Assembly: GCF_004349265.1 (NCBI RefSeq)
Contig: NZ_SMFL01000012.1
Span: 124,001 to 188,000, forward strand
Direction: 5' to 3'
Source: Dyadobacter psychrotolerans
Lineage (GTDB): Bacteria > Bacteroidota > Bacteroidia > Cytophagales > Spirosomataceae
Length of the DNA stretch: 64,000 bases
Shown: positions 52,649-61,765 of the stretch, one piece after another
How the letters are laid out: each line of letters begins with the position of its first letter
Position numbering within the stretch: the stretch's first letter is position 1
Notes under the pieces: generated by a model
Databases searched by the model: none
The model's input: only the letters and a program-made list of their open reading frames with translations
Told to the model about the DNA's origin: nothing
Program-made: the position numbers and the translations under genes

Positions 52649-52996
52649 ATGAAAACAATTCGCAAATTATTTTTCGATATTTTATTGCTAATATTTATTT
52701 CCAATCTGCCTTTTGTATCTGATATACTTACAATGTTTTTTTGTGGCTTAGTTGCTCCTCCGTTTTGTTTTACCACCAGAGATGCTCAATTTAGTGACTG
52801 TGGAGGTATTAATTCAATAAAAGAGAGTGCGCAATATAAATTCTACAAGCAAAAATATCCAAAAGCAGATCATACGCTTTATCGCTACAATCGTGAAAGA
52901 GAGTGGAGGTATTTTTTTATGTGGAGATTTTTTTTGATGGATCCTAATTGGCGGGCTCCATTTATTGATGCGGGTGTAAAACTAAAACCAGGTTAA
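52649..52996 (+). CDS. Small tryptophan-rich membrane protein, immunity-like (paralogue 3)
   Basis: 115-residue protein with an N-terminal membrane segment (FFDILLLIFISNLPFVSDIL) and a polar domain containing CFTTRDAQFSDCGGINSIKE, YKFYKQKYPKADHTLYRYNR and YFFMWRFFLMDPNWRAPFID. Clearly the same family as the copies at 51010 and 51443, closest in the middle to the broken copy (FxTRD, DPNW). No known family recognised. The 3' end overlaps by 4 nt the convergent DUF1684 gene. Confidence 0.75.
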   Translation: MKTIRKLFFDILLLIFISNLPFVSDILTMFFCGLVAPPFCFTTRDAQFSDCGGINSIKESAQYKFYKQKYPKADHTLYRYNREREWRYFFMWRFFLMDPNWRAPFIDAGVKLKPG

Positions 52997-53601
52997 TCAT
53001 GCTTTTTGCCAAAATTCTGTTCACCAGCTTCAATAGCAATTGCCATCGTATTTTCCTTGGGTGGAATAGGGCAGTTAAACCCATCACTGTAAGCACAGTA
53101 GGGATTATAGGCTTTGTTGAAATCCAGTGTGCAGGTGCCGTCCTGCACATCTGTGGTTTTCAAATCCATGTATCGGCCACCGCCATAGGTCTGGATGCCG
53201 CTGGTTTTGTCCTTAAACGGAAGAAAAAGATAGTCTTTGTACTGAGGCAATGTCTCCAGGCTGAGGCTGCGGTAAATGGTTAATCTTTGCCTTCGTCCAT
53301 ATAACCGAAACCGCACTGTGCCATATTTGACAAAGGTTTTCTGGGTGCCGCTGTAAGTGGGCATTTCAAATGAGCGGCTGTTTCTGATCCTTTCAAATGT
53401 AGCTGTTACTCTAAAAGCAGAATCCGGCTCATAGAATTTGAGGTATTTTAAATCCTCTTTTTTTATTGGAGAATCGGCGGATTTGATAAAATCTTCCCGG
53501 TATTTTTTACGAAAAGCTTCTGTTTGCCTGGCAAAATCCTGTGCAACAAGCGTGGTGCAGCTGCAAAGGATGATAAGTAATAGATAAAATAAATTTTTCA
53601 T
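52993..53601 (-). CDS. DUF1684 domain-containing exported protein
   Basis: 202-residue protein with a signal peptide (LLLIILCSCTTLVAQ; a lipobox CSC is also possible). The DUF1684 pattern is clear: YLKFYEPDSAFRVTATFER, YGTVRFRLYGRRQRLTIY, FLPFKDKTSG, TYGGGRYMDL and the terminal NKAYNPYCAYSDGFNCPIPP followed by ENTMAIAIEAGE. The family's function is unknown. Convergent with and just touching the tryptophan-rich protein gene. Confidence 0.88.
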   Translation of the reverse strand: MKNLFYLLLIILCSCTTLVAQDFARQTEAFRKKYREDFIKSADSPIKKEDLKYLKFYEPDSAFRVTATFERIRNSRSFEMPTYSGTQKTFVKYGTVRFRLYGRRQRLTIYRSLSLETLPQYKDYLFLPFKDKTSGIQTYGGGRYMDLKTTDVQDGTCTLDFNKAYNPYCAYSDGFNCPIPPKENTMAIAIEAGEQNFGKKHD

Positions 53602-53609
53602 TGAGCTCT

Positions 53610-53641
53610 AAAAAAATCCGGCAGCTGATTGCTACCGGATT
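53610..53641 (-). terminator. Rho-independent terminator of the collagen-like lipoprotein gene
   Basis: Minus strand: AATCCGGTAGC, loop AATCA, GCTGCCGGATT with one G-U pair, then a run of seven Ts (plus-strand As 53610-53616). Strong. Confidence 0.88.
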
Positions 53642-53687
53642 TGGTATTGTTAGTAAGATTACAAAATTAATGCCAGTTATCGCAAAT

Positions 53688-54224
53688 CTAATTTGCACTG
53701 ATTGTTTGAATTTTGCTTTCGTCCAGATTAAAATGTTTTTTAACGGCTTCGTAATCTTTATAATCTACCGGCTCTCCGCTTTTTCTTGAATTAAAGTCGG
53801 ATGGAAGTGCAACTACACGGAACGTTTGGTTCTGTGTAAAGTCGGCCGATAGTGTAGATAAATTGACACTGGTAGGCGCATCAATAAAGATGGTAAAGTC
53901 ACTTGGCGTAAAATCAAAGTTGTAAATAATTCCTCTTGGCATATCAATTGGCTGAGGAAGCAGGCGCCAGATCGGTGCACCGTTGTCCACGTCCCAAAGG
54001 ATATAAACCAACACTACATCTGATTCCAGAAAATCGACATTAGCATTATTAAAAGTTGTCCGGTACTGAAAGCCGTTGCCTGTATTGAAATTAACATTTT
54101 CTACTTCGAATGTCTGTCCGATAGGTCCGTCAAGTCCAGCTGGTCCTGCTGGTCCTTCGGGACCACGGCAACTTTGAAACAACGCAGCCGTTATTAGTAT
54201 AAAAGGGATGAGTAACTTTTTCAT
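53688..54224 (-). CDS. Lipoprotein with short collagen-like repeat
   Basis: 178-residue predicted lipoprotein (MKKLLIPFILITAALFQSC, lipobox FQSC). Directly after the lipidated Cys come Gly-X-Y triplets: GPEGPAGPAGLDGPIG, five repeats. A globular beta-rich domain follows (VNFNTGNGFQYRTTFNNANV, WRLLPQP, FRVVALPSDF) of a type common in Bacteroidota and sometimes misnamed. Probably exposed at an envelope surface. The function is unknown. Confidence 0.8.
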   Translation of the reverse strand: MKKLLIPFILITAALFQSCRGPEGPAGPAGLDGPIGQTFEVENVNFNTGNGFQYRTTFNNANVDFLESDVVLVYILWDVDNGAPIWRLLPQPIDMPRGIIYNFDFTPSDFTIFIDAPTSVNLSTLSADFTQNQTFRVVALPSDFNSRKSGEPVDYKDYEAVKKHFNLDESKIQTISAN

Positions 54225-54464
54225 GTTGTAATAGATAAAAAATGGATAATTATTTAATTTTCACTTTGGATAGAAACGCAATTATAAGGTTTAATCCCGT
54301 ATCCGGCGTTAACCATTGTTAACTAAATTAGTGCCAAAAGGTCCAAATGAAGGTCCGGGTATGACTTTAATAATTAAATAACTTGCGTAGATTGAAGTAA
54401 CATAGTACTTTACTGACGTATAACGGAAAAATAATTTTTTATTACTTAAAAGATAAAAAAAGAC

Positions 54465-54884
54465 ATGATCAATCGTAAAGCAACAGCTGTTTGGAAAGGA
54501 ACCGGTAAAGAAGGTACTGGTACCATCAGCACACAAAGCACCGTTTTGGAAAATACCCAGTATTCATTCAACACCCGTTTTGCGGATGGTAAAGGCACCA
54601 ATCCTGAGGAGTTGATCGCTGCGGCACATGCAGGATGTTTTGCAATGAAATTAAGCTTTGAACTAAATGCTGAGGGTTTCACTGCCGACGAACTCAATGC
54701 AACTGCAACGGTGACACTTGATCCTGCAAAAGGACAGGTTACTAAAAGCCACATCGATCTTAAAGCACAGGTGCCTGATATAACAGCTGAAAAGTTTGCT
54801 GAAATCGCGGATAAGGCAAAAAAGGAATGTCCTATTTCCCAATTGCTGAACGCAGAAATTTCTCTCAATGCTGAATTGGTTTAA
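54465..54884 (+). CDS. OsmC-family peroxiredoxin
   Basis: 139-residue thiol peroxidase that reduces organic hydroperoxides. The two redox cysteines are Cys58 (AAAHAGCFAM) and Cys122 (KKECPIS), with the N-terminal TAVWKGTGKEGTGTISTQS of the OsmC subfamily, not Ohr. Single gene. Confidence 0.92.
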   Translation: MINRKATAVWKGTGKEGTGTISTQSTVLENTQYSFNTRFADGKGTNPEELIAAAHAGCFAMKLSFELNAEGFTADELNATATVTLDPAKGQVTKSHIDLKAQVPDITAEKFAEIADKAKKECPISQLLNAEISLNAELV

Positions 54885-54904
54885 TCGGTTCACTCTAATA
54901 AAAA

Positions 54905-54938
54905 AGCCGGGGATTGTTTAACAGTTCCCGGCTATTTT
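54905..54938. terminator. Bidirectional hairpin between osmC-type gene and hemW
   Basis: AGCCGGG (54905-54911) pairs with CCCGGCT (54927-54933), flanked by an A-run on the left and TTTT on the right, so it can serve both convergent genes. Confidence 0.75.
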
Positions 54939-54960
54939 GTGACTATGGTTCTCTATTTGA

Positions 54961-56091
54961 TCAATTATCCTCTATAAACAAGTCACTGGCAACTTTGTCT
55001 GCGAATAGTTTTCCGGTTTCTGTCAGCATAATTGTTTCGTTTTCAAGCCGAACCCAACCCACTTTAATAAGATTTTCAAGCTCTGAGTAGCTTTGTGAAA
55101 GGAAGTTTCCGTTTGAAAGCCTGTCGAGTTCGTGTTTTTTTACGCCCCATTTTGTCCTGAGTCCGGTTAATAAATACTCATTGGTGCGGTCCGCAACTGA
55201 TAATTTCTCATAGGTTGACGGAATAATCTGCTGACTGATGGACGAGAGATATTTGGCATTATTTGATACATTGTATTCACGGCTTTCACCATTGTAAGAA
55301 TGGGCGCTCGGGCCAACACCCAGATATGGCCGCTGCTGCCAGTAAGAGCTGTTGTGCCTGCTGTACTTATGATTACGTGCGAAGTTTGAAATCTCGTATT
55401 GTTCGTAACCGTTTACTGCTAACGACCTGGTTAATATCTCAAATTGCCTCGCAGCAAATTCCTCGTCAACGGGTTTTATCTTTTTCTGTTTCAGCCAGGA
55501 ACCAAATGCAGTTTGCGGCTCGATTGTGAGGCAATAAGCAGAGATATGCGAAACATCCAGCGTAAACGCTTTTAAAATATCACTTTCCAAAATGCTATGA
55601 TCGGGCGCCGGAATGGCGTAAATGAGGTCAATAGAAATATTAGTTATTCCCGCCCCCTGAGCCATTTTTACACATTTTTCACCTTCATGCGCCAAATGTA
55701 CTCTATTGAGAAATATAAGGTGCGGCTCGTGAAAGGATTGAATTCCAATGCTTAACCGGTTAATTCCGGCCCGGCTGAATTGCTGTAATTTTTCCTTACT
55801 TAAATCATCCGGGTTTGCTTCCAATGTTATTTCCGCATCAGAGGCAACTTCAAATTGTGCATGAATGGTTTCGAGCAGCAGGTTCAATTCTTTTTCGTCG
55901 AGCAGAGAAGGAGTTCCGCCGCCGAAATAAATGGTTTCCAGTTTATGGCCCGGTAAATATGCTTTTCGCAGAACGATCTCTTTTGCAATCGCATCTACAA
56001 TAGCACTTTTGTTATTCGTATTGGTGCTAAAATGAAAGTCGCAGTAATGGCAAGCCTGCCTGCAGAAAGGTATGTGAAGGTATAAATGCAA
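54961..56091 (-). CDS. hemW: HemW-type radical SAM protein (heme chaperone)
   Basis: 376-residue radical SAM protein. The cluster motif is FCRQACHYCDF (Cys10, Cys14, Cys17), with GGGTPSLL and LEANPDDL, and a HemW-like C-terminal region RHNSSYWQQRPYLGVGPSAH. HemW inserts heme into target proteins; older names call it an oxygen-independent coproporphyrinogen oxidase, but the four-Cys/extra motif of HemN is absent. 95 nt downstream of a TonB-dependent receptor on the same strand. Confidence 0.92.
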   Translation of the reverse strand: MHLYLHIPFCRQACHYCDFHFSTNTNNKSAIVDAIAKEIVLRKAYLPGHKLETIYFGGGTPSLLDEKELNLLLETIHAQFEVASDAEITLEANPDDLSKEKLQQFSRAGINRLSIGIQSFHEPHLIFLNRVHLAHEGEKCVKMAQGAGITNISIDLIYAIPAPDHSILESDILKAFTLDVSHISAYCLTIEPQTAFGSWLKQKKIKPVDEEFAARQFEILTRSLAVNGYEQYEISNFARNHKYSRHNSSYWQQRPYLGVGPSAHSYNGESREYNVSNNAKYLSSISQQIIPSTYEKLSVADRTNEYLLTGLRTKWGVKKHELDRLSNGNFLSQSYSELENLIKVGWVRLENETIMLTETGKLFADKVASDLFIEDN

Positions 56092-56186
56092 ATCGGTTTA
56101 TTAAAATGAAAGTCTGTCCGGCTTTGAAATTGGGTGATTATTTCCAACTAACAACTTTAATATCTCATTGATTCAAAAACAAAATG

Positions 56187-58250
56187 TCATTTACCCCATT
56201 CCCAGCCAAGTTTCACACCAGCCCACAGATTATCTTTTGGAGAAGCATTGTAATAGCGGTTCCCAAAAGCATTCAGGTCATATCCAAGACTGTAAATCCC
56301 GGCGTTTACTTTTTCGGCTGAAACAGATAGTTCACTGTAAAGGTGAGATCCCCAGCTTTTCTTCCAGGACGCACGGCCCGTCCACTGGTTATAAGGTGTA
56401 TTTTTTACTGTATTCGCATCATTCAGATAAAAGAAACCGCCATGCTGATAGGTTGCAAAAACAGAAAATCCGTATTTAAAAAGCACATCAACACCTGTGC
56501 TTTGTGAAAAACGGGGAATTCCGGGAATCAGGTTTCCTGACAGGTTGGTTTCTCCCTGTGCAAAATCCTGAAAAGTGTATTTAGTCCAGGTTCCTGAGTT
56601 CCAAAGCCTGAATGTCAGCGGCAGCATGGAATTTGTCAGGAAATCATAAGAAAGATTCCATTCCAAACCATTCTGACGGGTTTTACCGGCATTAATAAAA
56701 AATTCTGATCCGGCATCATCCGTTCTTCTAACAATCGTTTCTCTTAATCCAAAACTGTATAAACTCACTTCTCCGGTAAAGTTTTTATCAATTTTTCGGA
56801 GCCCGATTTCCGTATTAATTCCCTTTTCAGCATTTAGATCCTTACGAAAGCCACCTGCTGAAGGGCGAACCTCCTGTAAAGTTGGCGGAGAAAATCCGCT
56901 GCTGTATGATGCAGTAACCGCCCAGGTTCTGGCGATAACCTTATTAATAGCAATTCTTGGCACCAGTACGCCATCAAAGTCACGGTGTTCATTGGTGTAG
57001 GGAAGTACAAAAAAACGTTCGTACTTATATCGGAAAGTGTTGTAACTCAGCCCAACCGTGGCAGTTAGATCTTTAAACAAAACGGCTTCCAACTGGCTGA
57101 AAACGGAAAGGGTGGTGGTGCGGATATCTTCCACAGTTTGCTGTTTGTCGGGAATACCGCCCTTGTTATCATAGTTTCTCTGCGCTGACTTGCTGTATTG
57201 CCACTCAAAACCAGACGTCCAGCTGGTTTTTACTTCTCCGAGCTGCGCAGTATTCTGCCAGATATTTCGGCCGCCAACCCCCTGCTCATCGCGTTTTTCA
57301 TAATTGGCAATGAATGGGTTAGCAAAATCTGTGGTGGTTAAATAAAGAGCATTTGACTGTGTCCAATTGTCCGACAGTTTTAGCATGTAATTTCCGCCCA
57401 GCATTGCCAATTTCGTATAAATACCAACTTTTTGCGCTTCGCTTCCTGCTACCGTAGCGGTGGAAGGTCTTGCCAGTTTCGGGTTTAACTGATATTGGGC
57501 AAAATTTAGTCCGCCCGGTGTTTGATAATGAATGTCGGAATACATTCCCAATAACGATATTGTGCCTTTTTCTCCTAACTTACCTGTGGAAGAAAAACGA
57601 ATGGCATCGCGCCCCATTGCACTGTGGTTGCGATATCCGTCCTGTTCTGTATGGCCATACTGGATATTGATACCGCCAATCTGTAAATTGGTACTTCTGT
57701 TTTGAAAACCATATTTGCCAATTCCTACCGACTGTTCTGCCCGGTTTTGAAAATCGTTTGTATTGCTACTTTGAAGCAAAACCACCCCGCCCGTACCTGC
57801 ACCGTAAAGACTGCTGCCCGGTCCTTTAATTATCTGCATACTTTGTACAGCGCCATAATCCAGCGAGTTGAGGGGCGTATTTCCGCCGGCATCTGTAAAA
57901 GGAATTCCGTTCCAATAAAATTTAACATTCCGAATCCCAAAAGGTGAGCGCAGCATACTTCCCCGGATTGAAAAACGGTAGCTTCCGGGAGATCTTTCTT
58001 CCATGCGCACACCGGCTATGGCATTCACAGCACTTGTCCATGTGGTAGAAGCGAAGCGATCCAGGGTTTTGGAAGTAAGTAAACCAACTGTTGCCGTTGT
58101 CGTTAACGGGCTTGTTCTTGACTCGAAGGCATTGATGGTAACTTCCTTCAACTGCCTGGAAGCAAGCGTGTCACTTTGTGCAAAAACACAATTTACTGAA
58201 AATCCAACCAGAGAAAATAAAACTACTAATGGTAAAACTAATTTTTGCAT
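56187..58250 (-). CDS. TonB-dependent receptor
   Basis: 687-residue outer-membrane receptor with signal peptide (to VFAQS), an N-terminal plug (LKEVTINAFESRTSP; AVNAIAGVRMEERSPGSYRF; IIKGPGSSLYGAGTGGVVLL) and a barrel of about 22 strands. It lacks the CarboxypepD domain, so it is of the iron-siderophore/heme type and not SusC. Substrate unknown. Followed by hemW; co-transcription with a heme chaperone is possible but only suggested by spacing. Confidence 0.93.
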   Translation of the reverse strand: MQKLVLPLVVLFSLVGFSVNCVFAQSDTLASRQLKEVTINAFESRTSPLTTTATVGLLTSKTLDRFASTTWTSAVNAIAGVRMEERSPGSYRFSIRGSMLRSPFGIRNVKFYWNGIPFTDAGGNTPLNSLDYGAVQSMQIIKGPGSSLYGAGTGGVVLLQSSNTNDFQNRAEQSVGIGKYGFQNRSTNLQIGGINIQYGHTEQDGYRNHSAMGRDAIRFSSTGKLGEKGTISLLGMYSDIHYQTPGGLNFAQYQLNPKLARPSTATVAGSEAQKVGIYTKLAMLGGNYMLKLSDNWTQSNALYLTTTDFANPFIANYEKRDEQGVGGRNIWQNTAQLGEVKTSWTSGFEWQYSKSAQRNYDNKGGIPDKQQTVEDIRTTTLSVFSQLEAVLFKDLTATVGLSYNTFRYKYERFFVLPYTNEHRDFDGVLVPRIAINKVIARTWAVTASYSSGFSPPTLQEVRPSAGGFRKDLNAEKGINTEIGLRKIDKNFTGEVSLYSFGLRETIVRRTDDAGSEFFINAGKTRQNGLEWNLSYDFLTNSMLPLTFRLWNSGTWTKYTFQDFAQGETNLSGNLIPGIPRFSQSTGVDVLFKYGFSVFATYQHGGFFYLNDANTVKNTPYNQWTGRASWKKSWGSHLYSELSVSAEKVNAGIYSLGYDLNAFGNRYYNASPKDNLWAGVKLGWEWGK

Positions 58251-58299
58251 AATGTTGGGGCCACGCCGATGTTGTAGATGGCTTAAATAAAGCTCGACA

Positions 58300-58307
58300 C
58301 AAAGTTA
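58300..58307 (-). promoter_or_regulatory. -7 promoter element of the TonB-dependent receptor
   Basis: Minus strand TAACTTTG, a perfect TAnnTTTG, about 50 nt upstream of the ATG at 58250. No good -33. Confidence 0.5.
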
Positions 58308-58520
58308 TCTAAAAATCAGTCCGCGGGCTTTAATCGAATAAACCGTTGTTGATATTTGTCCTAAAACTTTTTCTGAATCGCAATGTCTGAGAAAGCTTCG
58401 GAACTGAGTATTTATTTCTACAAGATTTTAATGCAAAGGCATAATTTCGCTTTGGTTGGATTTTTCTATCAAATTGTGTGAACGTATAGTTGTTCAAAGT
58501 TTAATTTAAATACTACAAAA

Positions 58521-58979
58521 ATGAAAAAGATCACTTACCTGGTTGCATCGATGCTTACGGTTGGCTTACTAACATTTACCAGCTGCTCGGACAAAACCAA
58601 AGATTCAGCAAATGAAACGGTTGAGGAAGCTAAAAACGACATGGACGAAAATGTCGACGAAGCCAAGGCCGATATGAAGGAAGCGGGAAACGAATTTCAG
58701 GCTAAGGTTAGAGAAGATAAAAATGCGTTGAAAGCTGACGTCGATGACGCTGTTGATAAAATTGATAGAAAAATAGAGGAAGCAGATGCCAAAATGGAGA
58801 AAGCTACCGAAAAGGAAAAAGCTAAATGGCAGGAACGTAAAAAGGAATTAAATCAAGAGAAAGAAGAGTTAAAAGCTTCATGGGATGATACCCAGGATGA
58901 AACTGCTGTAAAGTGGGATGCTTTTAAAGCTAAAACCCGAAATAAAATTGACAAGGTTAAAGCTGATTTGAAAGATTGA
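58521..58979 (+). CDS. Coiled-coil, highly charged lipoprotein
   Basis: 152-residue predicted lipoprotein (TVGLLTFTSC, lipobox TSC followed by SDKTK). The mature protein is almost entirely Lys/Glu/Asp/Ala with heptad-like helical repeats (VEEAKNDMDENVDEAKADMK, VDDAVDKIDRKIEEADAKME), like apolipoprotein or LEA-like helices. Such proteins are often stress-induced in Bacteroidota. No enzymatic motif. Followed by a strong terminator. Confidence 0.8.
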   Translation: MKKITYLVASMLTVGLLTFTSCSDKTKDSANETVEEAKNDMDENVDEAKADMKEAGNEFQAKVREDKNALKADVDDAVDKIDRKIEEADAKMEKATEKEKAKWQERKKELNQEKEELKASWDDTQDETAVKWDAFKAKTRNKIDKVKADLKD

Positions 58980-59016
58980 GTTTTTTTAATGAAGTTATAG
59001 GAGTTAGGTAGTTATT

Positions 59017-59058
59017 GGTCTCTTGCAATTGGAATTCCAGTTACAAGAGACCTTTTTT
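59017..59058 (+). terminator. Rho-independent terminator, long stem
   Basis: GGTCTCTTG (59017-59025) pairs with CAAGAGACC (59044-59052), extended inward by AATTGG/CCAGTT with a mismatch, followed by six Ts. Confidence 0.9.
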
Positions 59059-59061
59059 ATT

Positions 59062-60006
59062 TCACTTTCTGGGTAGGTGAATTTCGGTCAACATACATCT
59101 GGCTGAGCCACCGCCGTTTGCTTCAATAACGGATAAGTCGGTATGAAACATTCTGGCGTAGTCATTCAGTATTTCCCGTTGCTTTTTGGTCAGTGATTCA
59201 TAGGCCTGCGTGGACATAATCAGAAACTTGTCCTGTCTGGTATTTCTCACCATCAGCATATTACCTGCAAAATGACGAACCTGGTCGAGGGAAATTTCGA
59301 CGATATATTTGTTGGTTTCCTCAAGTGCAGATCTTACCAGCAGGCGTTCGTCCGGATTTTTTATCGCTTCCAGACAAACCACTGCGAAAATATCGCCGAT
59401 ACACATCAGCACGTTGGTGTGATAAACCGGCTTGTCGTTTTCGTCAGAGGCAGAAAAGGAAATTATCTCGTAACCCAACGCATCGGCAAAAGCTTCCAGT
59501 ACTTCCGGATGCGTTCGGGGAGAAAGGCAGGCGTAGGCAATTTTATATCTCCTGTCCAGCACCATGCTGCCTGTTCCTTCCAGGAATTTGCCTTCCTTTT
59601 CGAAGTAAGTGAGATCAATAATTTCTTCTATTTTATATTCTTTTCCCAGCGCTTCTATGATATCAGGACGGCGCTCAACACGGCGGTTTTCTGCCATCAT
59701 GGGATACAACACCACTTTTCCGCTTTGATGAAATGATACCCAGTTGTTTGAGAAAACTGCATCAGGTCGGTAGTGATCGTCGTTGTCATCAAAAATATGC
59801 AGATTGATTCCCGTATTTTTTATCTGAGAAATCATCAGGTCAAATTCTTCTCTTGCTTCTTCCTGTGCCTTTTGTCCTGAACCAGCCTGTTGAAACTCAT
59901 TGCTTGCCGCTGTTTCGGTATTAAATGCAAACTGAACCGGGCGTATCATCATGATATGCGAGGTTGATTGCGGTTGTATTTGTGCTGTTGAAGTGATGGT
60001 ACGCAT
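59062..60006 (-). CDS. ctlX: Citrulline utilisation hydrolase (CtlX-type, arginine-deiminase fold)
   Basis: 314-residue guanidino-group-modifying enzyme. Family marks are IMMIRPVQFAFN, DAVFSNNWVSFH, EGTGSMVLDR, YHTNVLMCIGD (with catalytic His) and the C-terminal GGGSARCMLTEIHLP with nucleophile Cys304. CtlX hydrolyses citrulline to ornithine, ammonia and CO2. It is 60 nt downstream of an arginine-deiminase-like gene on the same strand, giving a possible two-step conversion of arginine to ornithine. Confidence 0.88.
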   Translation of the reverse strand: MRTITSTAQIQPQSTSHIMMIRPVQFAFNTETAASNEFQQAGSGQKAQEEAREEFDLMISQIKNTGINLHIFDDNDDHYRPDAVFSNNWVSFHQSGKVVLYPMMAENRRVERRPDIIEALGKEYKIEEIIDLTYFEKEGKFLEGTGSMVLDRRYKIAYACLSPRTHPEVLEAFADALGYEIISFSASDENDKPVYHTNVLMCIGDIFAVVCLEAIKNPDERLLVRSALEETNKYIVEISLDQVRHFAGNMLMVRNTRQDKFLIMSTQAYESLTKKQREILNDYARMFHTDLSVIEANGGGSARCMLTEIHLPRK

Positions 60007-60066
60007 AGGAGTTTTTTATTTGCAGTATCTGCAATTTACAAATCAAATGTTCTTTTTCCAAGATAA

Positions 60067-61518
60067 TTATTCACGTAAAATGGGCATGCTCATGCAGTGC
60101 GAGCCACCTCGCGCACGCGAGAGCTCTGCGGATGGAAGTGTAATAAAAGTATTTATCAGTGTTTCCGGTGAGAGTTCATCATTCTCAAATTTCTGAATCA
60201 GGTCTTTTGCACTAATGATCAAAAAACCTTCATTCTTAAAAGCCTCAAGCGTTTTGTCATTACGGTCATAGCCAATCACAACGCCGTCCTTAACTGCAAG
60301 CAGATTGCATGAGTCGGTCCATTGTTCTCTTTCCCCGTAAGGAAATTCATTATTTCCTGAATAAATAAATTTAACATCTTTTTCACAATGCAGATCTGTA
60401 CGGCTGATGTCGGCAAGGAGGTCTTCCAGGTTTTCAATTTCTTTTGGCTGCTGTTCATGCCCTTTCAGAAACTGAAGAATTTTAAATTCCTGGTTGTTTT
60501 CTTTTGGAGCAAAAAAATGCAGAACATCTTTTTTTCTGGATTCGTCACCCACTCTTGCAAGAGAGCTGAGTAACACCCAAATATTTTTTTTAACCTGCGT
60601 GAAAATGGTATCAATGTGCATGTAATCCCGTTTTTTAGGGATTTTTATCAGCGTAATTTTTTCAAGAATATCTTTGTCAAACAAAAGTTTCATAGCCTGC
60701 TGCGCGGCATAAACCGATGTTCGCTCGCTGCATCCGATAAGCAGGTGATTAGGTGAAACCATCATCACGTCTCCGCCTTCGAGCGTACATTTATGGTGGT
60801 CGCTTACTTTTTCATCATCCGGCAATAGAAAATGGCGGTCGTTATCCGGAATTTCAAGAATATTGTGCTTTATGTGAGCAAACATAGGATGATAAAAGAA
60901 AACAAACTGCGCCAGAATGGATTCTCTTGTCCGGGCAGTTTTGGCTGGTTTGTTCAGAAGGATGTGATCATTTATAACAATCCCGATGTCGCGCATAAAG
61001 ATCAGGTTGGGCAGCGGAGCAAAAAGCATTCTTTTATCAGAATACGAACCTGAAATAAAAATTTTCGCCAGTTCGTAAGGATCAAAGGAGTGAAGTTCTT
61101 CCTGAGTGTGATAAGAACACTTTTCAATCCCGCATATCGCAGCTGTCAGTTTGACACGAACGTTTTCGATTTCCAGGATTTCTCCCAGCAACTGCTGTAT
61201 ATCAATTACACGATCTGAATTAAAATAACCTGGCGTGCCTGGAATGTAAAATGAACGGGTCGGATCACCATCAACCTTTTTTAATTTTCCCTTTATTTTT
61301 TCAGGGTCGAGAAAATACAACAGGAGTTTTACATAATAGTCGTACTCACTTTTACGCATGGTATCCAAATGCACGATATCTTCAAACAGCCAGTCCTGCG
61401 CTTTTGACGGCACCACTTTGCCCAAACCACGATCAGGACTGTGAATCAGAAGTCTTTTTAAACTGGCTGTTTCAGAGGCAACATGGATTTTTGATGAAGA
61501 ATATTCACTCGTTTTCAT
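60067..61518 (-). CDS. Arginine deiminase family protein
   Basis: 483-residue enzyme of the pentein fold. It has LEGGDVMMVSPNHLLIGCSERTS (the substrate-binding Glu and Asp), HIDTIFTQV (catalytic His) and the C-terminal ARGGSHCMSMP with nucleophile Cys475. It is longer than typical ArcA (~410). It probably converts arginine to citrulline and ammonia. The next gene would then use citrulline. No carbamate kinase or ornithine transcarbamoylase is nearby, so this is not the energy-yielding ADI pathway. Confidence 0.85.
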   Translation of the reverse strand: MKTSEYSSSKIHVASETASLKRLLIHSPDRGLGKVVPSKAQDWLFEDIVHLDTMRKSEYDYYVKLLLYFLDPEKIKGKLKKVDGDPTRSFYIPGTPGYFNSDRVIDIQQLLGEILEIENVRVKLTAAICGIEKCSYHTQEELHSFDPYELAKIFISGSYSDKRMLFAPLPNLIFMRDIGIVINDHILLNKPAKTARTRESILAQFVFFYHPMFAHIKHNILEIPDNDRHFLLPDDEKVSDHHKCTLEGGDVMMVSPNHLLIGCSERTSVYAAQQAMKLLFDKDILEKITLIKIPKKRDYMHIDTIFTQVKKNIWVLLSSLARVGDESRKKDVLHFFAPKENNQEFKILQFLKGHEQQPKEIENLEDLLADISRTDLHCEKDVKFIYSGNNEFPYGEREQWTDSCNLLAVKDGVVIGYDRNDKTLEAFKNEGFLIISAKDLIQKFENDELSPETLINTFITLPSAELSRARGGSHCMSMPILRE

Positions 61519-61695
61519 AGGTAATAAACATAAATGCTTTCCCGCAAAGTAAAGCTATATTTTGAATTTACGGGTTGAAGCTGGGGAACTGTCCTTAATT
61601 CGGGATTAAATATCGCAAAATGGGGAACGGGTAGAGGTATAAAAAGGTTGTAGAATATACAATCATCTGGTGAGTACCGTTGTGAATGTAATTTT

Positions 61696-61735
61696 AATTT
61701 ACCACCAAAGCTTACTACTTTTGCGGTAAATTACC
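61696..61735. promoter_or_regulatory. sufC promoter with flanking inverted repeats
   Basis: A -7 element TACTTTTG (61716-61723) with TTTA at 61693-61696 spaced by 19 nt. It is embedded between AATTTACC (61696-61703) and GGTAAATT (61725-61732), a perfect 8-bp inverted pair. A second palindrome GGTAA-A-TTACC (61725-61735) covers the expected start site. This is a good operator candidate. Confidence 0.55.
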
Positions 61736-61765
61736 ACGGACTACATATTAAAGTATAAATTAGTT

